From Planctomycetota bacterium (GTDB lineage Bacteria; Planctomycetota; JACOTG01): 46,992 bases of DNA. Made by a program: the position numbers and the translations under genes. The stretch is taken from the NCBI GenBank assembly GCA_016178505.1, contig JACOTG010000278.1:1-46992 (forward strand), written 5' to 3'. A model generated the notes under the pieces. The model was not told the origin of the DNA, ran no database searches, and saw only the letters and a program-made list of their open reading frames with translations. How positions within the stretch are numbered: position 1 is the first letter of the stretch; every line of letters starts with the position of its first letter. Below, one piece after another: positions 9,380-17,695 of this stretch.

Positions 9380-11152
9380 ATGGAGATCAAGCGGGGAATT
9401 CCGGGTTCGCCGGGAGTAGGCATCGGCGAGGCCCTCGTTCTCGGAAGCGAGGAGTATCGGTTTCCCCACAAGTTCATCTCGCTCGGTAAAGAGGACGACG
9501 AGGTCGGACGCTTCGAGCGCGCACTCGAGAGTTGCGAGGCCGAGCTTCGCTCCATCGAGGAGGAGGCCGCGGGTCGCGGCGCGCCCGCCACCGTGACGCG
9601 AATCGTCGAAGTCCACCTCATGCTCCTGCGCGACCCCACGCTGCGGACCGAGGTGTGCGAGATGATCCGCAAGAAGGGGCTCACGCCGGAGCATGCTGTC
9701 TCGCGCTTCTTTCGGCGATACAACAAGCTCTTCAAGGGAATGCGCGACGAGTACTTCGCGCAGCGCTATGCGGACATCCAGGACATCGAGAAGCGCCTCT
9801 ACCGCCAACTCCTCGGCGAGCGTCGAGAGGACATCCGCACGCTGACGAAGCCCGTGATCGTCGTCGCGCCGGACCTGACGCCGAGCCAGACGGCGACGAT
9901 GCACACCGACAAGGTGCTCGGCTTCGCGACCGAGCAGGGCGGTGAGACCTCGCACACGGTGATCATGGCCAGAAGCCTCGGCATTCCGGCCGTGGTCGGG
10001 CTCCGCACGATCGTCGACGATCTTTCCGGCGGCGACACGGTGATCATCGACGGCACCGAAGGCATCGTCATCATCAGCCCCGACGAAGTGACGCTTCGCC
10101 GATACCAGGAGAAACGAGAGGCCTTCGCCGAAATCGCGGACGACCTCGACACGCTCATTCGGCTGCCAGCCGTCACGCGCGATGGCCATGAGGTGCAGCT
10201 CTTCGCGAACATCGAGTTTCCGCGCGAGATCGAGCTCGTGCGCCGGTACAACGGTGCCGGCGTCGGGCTCTTCCGAACCGAATTTCTCTTCGCCGACGGA
10301 ACCGAGCTTCCGACGGAGCGATCGCACATCGAGGCCTACAAGACGGCGATTCGTCTCCTGGAAGGCCGTCCGCTGGTGATCCGCACGCTGGACTTCGGCG
10401 CCGACAAGCTCATGGTCGACACGGGCGCCGGTAAGGAAGCGAACCCGTTCCTCGGCTTCCGCTCCATCCGCTTCTGCTTCGATCGACTCGACCTTTTCAA
10501 GCCGCAGCTTCGCGCCATTCTTCGCGCGTCCGCGATGGGTCAGGTGAAGATCCTGTTCCCGATGATCTCGTCGCTCGACGAGCTCCTTCGCGCGAAGGCA
10601 ATTCTTCGCGAGGTCATGGAGGAGTTGGACGGCGAGGGGATTTCATATGACGAGAAGGTCCCCATCGGGATCATGGTCGAAATCCCCTCGGCGGTGTCGA
10701 TCGCAGACCTGCTCGCACCCGAAGTGGACTTCTTCTCGATCGGCACGAACGACCTGATCCAATACACGCTCGCCGTGGACCGGGTGAACGAACGCGTCGC
10801 ACAGCTCTACCAACCGGCGCACCCAGCCGTGCTGCGCTCCATCAAACGGGTGATCGACGTCGGTCGCGAAACGGATCGCGAAGTGGCGTTGTGCGGCGAG
10901 ATGTCCGGGAATCCTCTCTACACGACGCTGCTCCTCGGGCTCGGGCTCGAGGTCTTCAGCGTGACGCCAACGGTCATCACGGAGATCAAGCGAGTCATTC
11001 GCTCGGTGACGATCGAGGATGCCAAGGAGGTCGCGGACAAGGCCATGGGCTTTGCGCGGGCCGAAGACGTCGTGCGATTCCTCCAAGAGCGCATGGGGGA
11101 GATGATCCCGGAAATATTCGGCGCCCGCGGACGCGGACGAAAAGCATCGTGA
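9380..11152 (+). CDS. ptsI: Phosphoenolpyruvate-protein phosphotransferase (PTS enzyme I)
   Basis: EI takes phosphate from PEP and passes it to HPr. I chose the ATG giving MEIKRGIPGSPGVGIG (590 residues) because a purine-rich acaggag lies just upstream and conserved EI sequence starts here; a TTG 24 bases earlier adds nothing. The phospho-histidine motif GGETSHTVIMARSLGIPAVVG places His at residue 192. The PEP-binding domain shows GIGLFRTEFLF-type sequence (here GVGLFRTEFLFAD), GIMVEIPSA, DFFSIGTNDLIQYTLAVDR and the catalytic-Cys motif ALCGEMSG. It is full length. It closes the rpoN-to-PTS cluster. Confidence 0.97.
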   Translation: MEIKRGIPGSPGVGIGEALVLGSEEYRFPHKFISLGKEDDEVGRFERALESCEAELRSIEEEAAGRGAPATVTRIVEVHLMLLRDPTLRTEVCEMIRKKGLTPEHAVSRFFRRYNKLFKGMRDEYFAQRYADIQDIEKRLYRQLLGERREDIRTLTKPVIVVAPDLTPSQTATMHTDKVLGFATEQGGETSHTVIMARSLGIPAVVGLRTIVDDLSGGDTVIIDGTEGIVIISPDEVTLRRYQEKREAFAEIADDLDTLIRLPAVTRDGHEVQLFANIEFPREIELVRRYNGAGVGLFRTEFLFADGTELPTERSHIEAYKTAIRLLEGRPLVIRTLDFGADKLMVDTGAGKEANPFLGFRSIRFCFDRLDLFKPQLRAILRASAMGQVKILFPMISSLDELLRAKAILREVMEELDGEGISYDEKVPIGIMVEIPSAVSIADLLAPEVDFFSIGTNDLIQYTLAVDRVNERVAQLYQPAHPAVLRSIKRVIDVGRETDREVALCGEMSGNPLYTTLLLGLGLEVFSVTPTVITEIKRVIRSVTIEDAKEVADKAMGFARAEDVVRFLQERMGEMIPEIFGARGRGRKAS

Positions 11153-11477
11153 AAGGGATTCACAACCGCCAGAACACGCTTCACACGCGAAAGCATGGGC
11201 CTGCCGCGTGGAAGCCGCCGAAGCCGACGCCTCCGTCCCCGAAGGGAACGCATCGAAAAGGCCGACCCGATCCGGGCACTCCCCCGAGCCGCCGCAACAG
11301 CAACCGCTGAACGGTCGCGCCGCCGTCCCTAAAGTTCACGTCGAAGTCCAGCCGAAGAGGGTCCGTACATTCGCGCTCGCCCCCTGCTGTCTTCGTCTCG
11401 TTTGAGACGACCGCGTGAACAAATCGCGTTCTTTTGGCGAGCCGATGCGGCCGGACACTCGAGCCCAGAGGTGATGC
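11153..11477 (+). other. Gene-free spacer with a small perfect inverted repeat, upstream of pilM
   Basis: No credible gene is seen in these 325 bases; the open frames are Arg/Pro-rich and unlike any family. The one clear structure is an inverted repeat at 11393-11410: TCGTCTC, loop GTTT, GAGACGA (7-bp perfect stem). No T-run follows it. It could be a weak terminator for ptsI or an operator-like element for the pilus operon, but I cannot tell. Confidence 0.5.
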
Positions 11478-12533
11478 ATGTTCCGAAAGACCAAGAGCGT
11501 GATCGGGCTGGACATCGGGAATCACTCCGTGAAGGCGATCGAGTTGACCTCGCACGGCAGCACGTTTGCGCTCACTGCCTGCGCGCAAACCGATCTCGCG
11601 GGCGAGGAGGATCGAGCGCGCGCCGTGGCGAACCTCCTCCGTTCGATGGACGTTCACACGAAGCGCACCGTCACGGCCGTCTCGGGGAAGTCGGTGATCG
11701 TCCGCTACTTGTCGATGATCCCCATGACCGACGACGAACTCGGCAAAGCGATCGAGTTCGAAGCCGACAAGTACATCCCGTTCGACGTGTCGGAGGTGGT
11801 CATGGACCATCAGAAGCTCTCGAACGGCGGCGCGATCGAGACGCACGCGGACGGCGGTGACAAGATGCGAGTGCTGCTGGTCGCCGCCAAGCGAACGCTC
11901 GTCGACGAGGCCGTTCGCATGGTCGAAAACGCGGGACTCCAACCGGAGATCATCGATGTGGACGCGTTCGCGCTCGGCAACGCGTTCGAATTCCATCGCC
12001 TATTGAATCCCGAAGCTGCCGATGCGGCGTCGTCGGTGGCCGCACTCGTCGACATCGGCTCGAAGAAGACGAGCGTGAACATCCTGCGCGGCTCGGACTC
12101 CTACTTCACGCGCGAGATCTACCTCGGCGGCGACGAGTTCACGTCGGCGGTCGCGAAGAAGCTCGGCCTTCGCCCCGAGGAGGCCGAAGAGTTCAAGAAG
12201 CATCCCGGCGAGCGCGAGAACGAGCTCGTCGAAGCCACGGCGCAGACGCTCGAGGACCTCGGCAACGAGATCCTCTTGTCGCTCGACTACTACGAGAACC
12301 AGTTCGAGAGCCGCGTCGAGGAGATCTATCTCTCGGGCGGCGGCTCCCTGCTGCCTCGGCTGGTCGACACGTTCCAGCGTGTTTTCAACCGACCCACGCG
12401 CCACTGGAACCCGCTCGAAAACCTCGCGATTCAGGCGGCATCCGCCGAAGCGGAATCGCTTTCCGCGTCGTCGCCGCAATGGGCGGTGGCGGTTGGCCTC
12501 GCATCCCGCATGCGGATGCGAAAGGAGAAGTGA
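11478..12533 (+). CDS. pilM: Type IV pilus assembly ATPase-fold protein PilM
   Basis: PilM is an actin-like cytoplasmic protein that docks on the PilN N-terminus and links the alignment subcomplex to the pilus motor. The 351-residue product begins MFRKTKSVIGLDIGNHSVKA, the FtsA-like phosphate 1 motif. Further conserved pieces are EFEADKYIPFDVSEVVMDHQ (PilM-specific), a VDIGSKKTSVNI phosphate 2 motif, REIYLGGDEFT and the adenosine motif EEIYLSGGGSLLPRL. It starts an operon with pilN one base downstream and then the PilO-PilP and PilQ genes. Confidence 0.95.
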   Translation: MFRKTKSVIGLDIGNHSVKAIELTSHGSTFALTACAQTDLAGEEDRARAVANLLRSMDVHTKRTVTAVSGKSVIVRYLSMIPMTDDELGKAIEFEADKYIPFDVSEVVMDHQKLSNGGAIETHADGGDKMRVLLVAAKRTLVDEAVRMVENAGLQPEIIDVDAFALGNAFEFHRLLNPEAADAASSVAALVDIGSKKTSVNILRGSDSYFTREIYLGGDEFTSAVAKKLGLRPEEAEEFKKHPGERENELVEATAQTLEDLGNEILLSLDYYENQFESRVEEIYLSGGGSLLPRLVDTFQRVFNRPTRHWNPLENLAIQAASAEAESLSASSPQWAVAVGLASRMRMRKEK

Positions 12534-12534
12534 A

Positions 12535-13227
12535 ATGATTCGCATCAACCTCCTGCCCGAGGGATATCGGAAGAGCGATCGCACGCCGCTCGGACGGGTA
12601 GCGCTCGTCATGGGCTGCCTGGTGGGCGTGCTCACGTCGCTTGCAGCATTCGGCTACGAACACTTCGGGAACCTCCGGCGAGTGAACGCCGAACGTGACA
12701 CGACGACGAGCGAGCTCGCGGCCCTCAAGACCGAGGAGGCGTACGCGAACGCGCTCCAGCGCGAGAAGGACGACTTCAAGAAGCGCAGCGACACGATCCA
12801 GTCGATCGGTCACTCGCGCGTCCTCTGGACGAAGAAGCTGGACCAGTTCCTCGACGTCGTCGACGCCGGCGGTGACCGCGAGCGCCACTTCATCTGGCTC
12901 AAGGCACTCGACGTCAAGCCGGCCCGCGAGGGTGGCCAAGGCTCCGATCGTGACGGCGGCACGCTGGAGTTCAAGGGCTATTCGGGCGGCCAGCATCTGC
13001 AACGCTTGTCGGATTTCCATGCGGACCTCAAGCGGCCGCCCTTCTTCGACGACTTCTTCGACATCGACGATCCGTCGGGAAAGGTCGTCGATTTCGACGG
13101 CGACGCCGAGCCCAAGCAGGCGTGGGAATTCGACATGAAGATGCGCCTGAAGCCACGGGAATCGCGGGAAGCGAAGGGATCGCCTCCCGCCAATGCGAAC
13201 GCTACCAAGTCGGCGAAAAAGAGCTGA
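12535..13227 (+). CDS. pilN: Type IV pilus inner-membrane protein PilN
   Basis: PilN is a bitopic inner-membrane protein that pairs with PilO and binds PilM through its cytoplasmic N-terminus. The ATG lies one base after the pilM stop and gives 230 residues. The N-terminal MIRINLLPEGYR is the PilM-binding INLLP motif. A single transmembrane segment follows at about residues 21-42. The periplasmic part is a coiled-coil-like stretch (about 50-90) and a ferredoxin-like domain. The C-terminus ends in a charged, alanine-rich tail. Upstream in-frame extension into pilM is non-homologous and was rejected. Confidence 0.9.
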   Translation: MIRINLLPEGYRKSDRTPLGRVALVMGCLVGVLTSLAAFGYEHFGNLRRVNAERDTTTSELAALKTEEAYANALQREKDDFKKRSDTIQSIGHSRVLWTKKLDQFLDVVDAGGDRERHFIWLKALDVKPAREGGQGSDRDGGTLEFKGYSGGQHLQRLSDFHADLKRPPFFDDFFDIDDPSGKVVDFDGDAEPKQAWEFDMKMRLKPRESREAKGSPPANANATKSAKKS

Positions 13228-13248
13228 CCCAGACGGGGAGAGCGACCC

Positions 13249-14685
13249 ATGACACTGAAGTTCGGCCGATTCGGCGAGATGAAGCTGATCGCGGGCCTCG
13301 TGGTCCTCTGCGCCGTCGTCACCGGTGCGTTCGGCTTCTTTGCGTGGAGGGACGCGGCGACCGTGACCGCGACCCGTGACGAGATCGCTGGCCTTCAAGG
13401 ACAAATCGACGCGGCGGCGCGAAAGAAGGCGTCGATTCCCGCGCTCGAGCGGGACGTCATCGTGCTGCGCGAAAACGTCGACCAGTACGTCAAGATCCTT
13501 CCGGACGACCGCGAGATCAACGACTTCGTGAACAAGATCAACGCTTTCGCCGACCAGGCGGAAGTCGTCGTCACGAAGCTCGACGACATCGATCGCGCGA
13601 AGCACGGCCGCCAGACGAACTCGAAGGGCAAGGAAGCGTTCGAGAAGGTCGAGTACAAGATCCAACTTTCCGGATCGATCGACGGCCTTCTCACGTTCAT
13701 GGGACTCTTCGAGAACTTCGACCGGTTCGTCCGCATCTCGTCCTACGAGATCAAGACGGGAAAGGACGACGCGGAGCGCGATTCGAAGGGCCGCATCAAG
13801 CACGACGTGAATCTCCAACTCGAGACCTTCGTCTACAACGGCGGCGAAGGCCCGGCCGGGCGCGCCAAGATTCGCGACTACGAAACGAAGCGTGACGAGC
13901 TGAAGGCCGAGATCGCCCGCGCCCGCCAGGACATCGAAATCGAAAAGTACTCCCGGCGGTTCGACCGCGTCCGCCGCGATCCGTTCATCGATCCACGGGC
14001 CCAGAGCACCGAGAGCGATCCGCAGGCGCTCACCAAGCAAAAAACGATTCTCGACAAACTCGTGGGTCGTTTCGACGAGATCGAAAAGGCGCTCGCGACC
14101 GAGAGCGCGGAGCAGGACCTGATCAAACGAAGCGAGATGCGCCGAGTGAACGATGGCATGCTGCTCGACTTCTCGAAGGAAGTCGTCGCGGCCAAGTCCG
14201 GCGGGCTGATCACCGCCGCGCCTCTTCTCGAGGTCTTCCAGAAGAAGATCCTCGACCACATCGATTCGATCGTGCAATCCCGCGGGCTCTCGGGTAACGA
14301 GGCCGGCATCAGCATCGCGGATCTCGAGCGCGTGCGCGGAAAGCTCACCGACTTGTTCGAGAAGGGCGATTACAAGGTCGTCCTCGAACAGTTCGAACTC
14401 CTCGAGCGGACTTCGGACCTCGGCTCCGCGCAACCGCAGGCCGCTCCCGTGCTCGCCGAGATCCAGCGCATTCGCGACGCGGCGAAGACGCACGTCGAAT
14501 TCGCCAGCCGTCCCATCTCGATCGAAGGACTCGTCTATCGCCCCGAAGGATCAGCCGTGATCATCAACGGTAGCGTGCTTTCTGCGGGCGATTCCGTCGA
14601 TCCCGAGGTCGTGGTGAGCCGAATCGACGAGGGCGAGGTCGAGTTCACTTACAAGAACATCAAGATCGTTCGGCTCGTGCGCTGA
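13249..14685 (+). CDS. Type IV pilus protein, PilO with PilP-like C-terminal extension
   Basis: The 478-residue protein is far longer than ordinary PilO (about 200). Residues 1-200 look like PilO: a membrane segment at about 12-32, a coiled-coil with ALERDVIVLRENVDQYVKILPDD, then a ferredoxin-like domain with LSGSIDGLLTFMGLFENFDRFVRI. Residues of about 210-245 contain RRDPFIDPRAQ, the linker signature of PilP. A long helical stretch follows (about 255-410). The last 60 residues (ISIEGLVYRPEGSAVIINGS, then DEGEVEFTYKNIKIVRLVR) resemble the beta-domain of PilP/GspC that contacts the secretin. No separate pilP is found between this gene and pilQ, so one polypeptide seems to do both jobs. The fusion reading is inferred from motifs. 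Confidence 0.82.
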   Translation: MTLKFGRFGEMKLIAGLVVLCAVVTGAFGFFAWRDAATVTATRDEIAGLQGQIDAAARKKASIPALERDVIVLRENVDQYVKILPDDREINDFVNKINAFADQAEVVVTKLDDIDRAKHGRQTNSKGKEAFEKVEYKIQLSGSIDGLLTFMGLFENFDRFVRISSYEIKTGKDDAERDSKGRIKHDVNLQLETFVYNGGEGPAGRAKIRDYETKRDELKAEIARARQDIEIEKYSRRFDRVRRDPFIDPRAQSTESDPQALTKQKTILDKLVGRFDEIEKALATESAEQDLIKRSEMRRVNDGMLLDFSKEVVAAKSGGLITAAPLLEVFQKKILDHIDSIVQSRGLSGNEAGISIADLERVRGKLTDLFEKGDYKVVLEQFELLERTSDLGSAQPQAAPVLAEIQRIRDAAKTHVEFASRPISIEGLVYRPEGSAVIINGSVLSAGDSVDPEVVVSRIDEGEVEFTYKNIKIVRLVR

Positions 14686-14777
14686 TGTTCGCCAACGACG
14701 GCAAAACCAACAGCAACTGGCTGGAACCCGTTCTCGGGGAATCCCGCCACGACGGAACTTTTGGGAGGAAACGATTC

Positions 14778-16760
14778 ATGGAACGCCACGATTGCGTGGG
14801 CAACCGGATCCTGCGAGCGATGACGCTGTGCGGATGCATGCTCGCCGCCCCGGCGGGTATCGCGATGGCGGGCCTGCCAGGCGCCGCAGGGCCGGAAAAC
14901 GCCGATGGCTCGAGCACGAGTTCACCGGCTCCGAAGCACCCGGCGACCAAGACGACGACGGCGCAGCGGGGGGCTCCCACGGCAACGATGTCCGGCGATC
15001 GGCGAGCGCCAGCCGAATTCAACTCCGGCAATGGCGAAGGCGACGTGAGCTTGGACGTCCAGGACCGTCCTCTCGACGAGGTCGTTCAGGCGCTCCGCGA
15101 GCGCTCCGGAAACGTCAACATCGTCGTTTCCCCGGGCATTGCGGATTCGGTGACGATCCACTTGGTGAACGTCCCGTGGCGACGTGCCCTCGATCTCGTG
15201 TGCCATAAGGCGGGATGCGTCGTGACCGACCAGGGAGACGGCGTCCTGCGCGTGGAGAAGCCGCCGCGCGTCACGTTCTATTTCCCGGATACAGACATTC
15301 GGAAAGTCGTCGACGCGATCGCCAAGGTCAGCGGTGCGAACATCATCGTCGCGCCGGAGGTCCAGGGCACGGTCAATGTGCGGATCGCCGACATTCCGTG
15401 GCGCTCGGCCCTCGAGTCGATCGTCAAGTCGGCGGGATTCACGCTGGTCGAAGATGATCAGGAGATCCTCCGAGTCATCAGCCCGAAGGCTCTCGTCGAG
15501 CAGCTCGAGACGCGCGTCTTCGAACTGAAGTACGTGAAGCCGCCGGAAACCTACGTCGCGCAGATCACGAGCGACTACGCGGCGGGCAAGGTGAAGCCAC
15601 CGTCGCAGGATCCCGAGAAGGACTTCACGCTGCTCAAGGCGCTGCGTCGCGCGCTTTCGGCGGAAGGCAAGCTCGACTACATCGACAAGCGCAACATGAT
15701 CGTGGTCACGGATTCGAAGCCGGTTCTCGACATGATGGAGAAGATCATCGAGCGGATCGACGTCGAGCCGAGCCAGATCTTCGTCGACGTGAAGTTCGTG
15801 ACGACCAGCAACACCGATTTCTTCGACTTCGGAGTCGACATCGGAGACAACGGGTTCCAGGTCTCCGCAAACGGCAGTTCGATCCCGATCCGCCTTCCGT
15901 TCAACTTGGGCCGCGGCGGTTTCGAGGACTCGATCATCGCGTCGGACACGGGCGTCGGCCCGGAGGGTCTCGACCCGGCCACACTCGCCTCGCAAGTTCG
16001 ATTCGGCACGCTCGATTTCACGAAGGCAACCGCGACGTTGCGGCTGCTCAAGCGTGACGTGACGACGAAGATCGTGCAGGCGCCGAAGCTCCTCGCGATC
16101 GACAATCAGCCTTCGACGATCGTCGTCGGCGAGACCGTGCGGTACGCGCAGGTCCAGGCGGAGCAAGGGCAGGCCGGTGGCTTGCGAGTGGGCGTCGAGG
16201 AGGCGGACAACTCGCCGGTTCAAGTCGGATTCCAGCTGCTCGTGCAGCCGCACATCGTGCCGGGCACGAGCAAGATCATCATGGAGTGCATCCCGAAAGA
16301 GGAGTCGCTCACCGGCAAGTCGACGGAGATGCCGGGCTTCGACGTCTTCAAGCTCGGCGAGGGTGCGAATCAGATCTCGCTGCCTCTGCCGCGCGTCTCG
16401 TCCCGCACGCTCGTGACGAAGATGATCCTCGAGAGCGGTCAGACGGCCGTGATCGGTGGACTTCTCTTCGAACGCGAGGCCGAAATCGAGAACAAGTTTC
16501 CGTTCCTGGGCGACATCCCGTTCCTTGGCTGGCTGTTCAAGAGCCGCACGACGAGTCGCTTGAAGGAAAACCTCATCGTGTTCATCACCCCGACGATCGT
16601 GAAGAACTCGTACGACACGCGTGATCTCCTCAAGGAGGACATGCGCGAGCGCTTGAAGGCGCTCGAGGAAGAGTTCCCGGAGATCTTCCAGCAGCACCGC
16701 AGCAAGCCGTTCAGCTATGCGCACCAGCTGATCGACGACATCGACATGGAGCGCGAGTAA
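14778..16760 (+). CDS. pilQ: Type IV pilus secretin PilQ
   Basis: This is the outer-membrane secretin channel for the pilus. The ATG at 14778 was chosen because gggagg lies at 14763-14768 and a signal peptide follows at once (MERHDC... with a hydrophobic core ending near AGIAMA); an ATG at 14685 overlapping the previous gene would place the signal peptide internally. The 660-residue protein shows two tandem STN-like domains, each with the pattern PWR(R/S)AL. A secretin_N region follows, then the secretin core with VQAPKLLAIDNQPSTIVVGE. The hallmark FPFLGDIPFLGWLFK is followed by ENLIVFITPTIV. A charged C-terminal tail of about 50 residues follows. It ends the pil operon, with a strong hairpin downstream. 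Confidence 0.94.
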   Translation: MERHDCVGNRILRAMTLCGCMLAAPAGIAMAGLPGAAGPENADGSSTSSPAPKHPATKTTTAQRGAPTATMSGDRRAPAEFNSGNGEGDVSLDVQDRPLDEVVQALRERSGNVNIVVSPGIADSVTIHLVNVPWRRALDLVCHKAGCVVTDQGDGVLRVEKPPRVTFYFPDTDIRKVVDAIAKVSGANIIVAPEVQGTVNVRIADIPWRSALESIVKSAGFTLVEDDQEILRVISPKALVEQLETRVFELKYVKPPETYVAQITSDYAAGKVKPPSQDPEKDFTLLKALRRALSAEGKLDYIDKRNMIVVTDSKPVLDMMEKIIERIDVEPSQIFVDVKFVTTSNTDFFDFGVDIGDNGFQVSANGSSIPIRLPFNLGRGGFEDSIIASDTGVGPEGLDPATLASQVRFGTLDFTKATATLRLLKRDVTTKIVQAPKLLAIDNQPSTIVVGETVRYAQVQAEQGQAGGLRVGVEEADNSPVQVGFQLLVQPHIVPGTSKIIMECIPKEESLTGKSTEMPGFDVFKLGEGANQISLPLPRVSSRTLVTKMILESGQTAVIGGLLFEREAEIENKFPFLGDIPFLGWLFKSRTTSRLKENLIVFITPTIVKNSYDTRDLLKEDMRERLKALEEEFPEIFQQHRSKPFSYAHQLIDDIDMERE

Positions 16761-16775
16761 CCCGCACGTCCGCGC

Positions 16776-16803
16776 GCCGGGGCCCGCACTCGCGGGCCCC
16801 GGC
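16776..16803 (+). terminator. Hairpin terminator candidate after pilQ
   Basis: GCCGGGGCCCGC (16776-16787), loop ACTC and GCGGGCCCCGGC (16792-16803) form a perfect 12-bp GC stem starting 15 bases after the pilQ stop. No T-run follows, so it may act as a GC-rich, Rho-assisted terminator or as a 3' end stabiliser. Confidence 0.6.
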
Positions 16804-17053
16804 CGACGCCTTCGCCTGAACATCCAGGCAACCGCCGATCGGACTTCCGTCTGGGGTGACGCGAGCCGTCGGTCGTAGGAGGGGACAGCATTCTCTCGCA
16901 CGATCTCGGACACCCGACCTTCGAGCTTGCCGGCGAGCATCACCGCCGGCCGAGACTTGAATCCTGTTGTTCGGTGTCAGATTCCTTTGTTAACGTGGCC
17001 CCCGTCTTTTCTGCTCATTTCTTCGCCTTCCGACCCACCGGAGGATTCGGCGA

Positions 17054-17695
17054 GTGACCCATTATCAGCTCCGCTTTCGGAAGTTCGGAGACGTTCGGTT
17101 CCTTTCGCATCTCGACCTCATGGAGCAGTGGAAGCGCGCGCTCCGACGCGCGGACGTTCCCATCGCATTCACCGCCGGATTCAATCCACAGCCGAAGCTG
17201 AGCCTCCTGGCGCCGCTGCCCGTGGGAACCGAATCCGAATGCGAGGTGATCTTCGTCGAGTTGGAGACCGCGCTCAGTGCGGACGAGCTCCGGGAGCGCC
17301 TTCAGCCGAACTTGCCGCCCGGCGTCGAAATCGTCGCGGCGAAGATCATCTACGCGCGTCCGGCGGCGAGCGACCTCGAGTTCACCTACCGCGTCGAGCT
17401 GCCCGAATCGCACGTCCCGACGGACGAGCAGATCGCGGCGTTCCTGGGCGGCGGAGCCGCGTTCGTCGAGCGGCATCGAAAAGGCGAAACGAAGAAGATC
17501 GACGTCGTTCCGTTCGTGCGTGAAATCGTGCGAGACGGCGACGCGCTCGTTTTTCGCATCGTTTCGACCGATGGAAAGACGGTCCGGCCGGAGGAAGTAC
17601 TCGCAGCGATGGGCTTGACGTCGCCGGAAAGCCGACTGCCGATTCGCGTCGTTCGGCTCACGACCGAATACGCGACCCGCGAGGAGCGCACATGA
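17054..17695 (+). CDS. TIGR03936/DUF2344 family radical-SAM-linked protein
   Basis: Members of this family (about 200 residues) are found fused to, or next to, a radical SAM/B12-binding protein and upstream of RNase G and ribosomal genes. The 213-residue product starts at GTG with MTHYQLRFRKFGDVRFLSHLDLM, the diagnostic N-terminus. The conserved RALRRADVPIAFTAGFNPQPKLSL and PLPVGTESECEV segments follow. The biochemical role of the family is not known. The usual radical SAM partner is absent here: immediately upstream is the pilQ terminator region. The gene overlaps the RNase G gene by an ATGA, so the two are translationally coupled. Confidence 0.88.
   Translation: MTHYQLRFRKFGDVRFLSHLDLMEQWKRALRRADVPIAFTAGFNPQPKLSLLAPLPVGTESECEVIFVELETALSADELRERLQPNLPPGVEIVAAKIIYARPAASDLEFTYRVELPESHVPTDEQIAAFLGGGAAFVERHRKGETKKIDVVPFVREIVRDGDALVFRIVSTDGKTVRPEEVLAAMGLTSPESRLPIRVVRLTTEYATREERT

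Noticed and set aside
14685..14777. Earlier ATG for pilQ overlapping the PilO-PilP gene
   Set aside because: It would put the signal peptide internal. The ATG at 14778 has gggagg and an immediate signal peptide.
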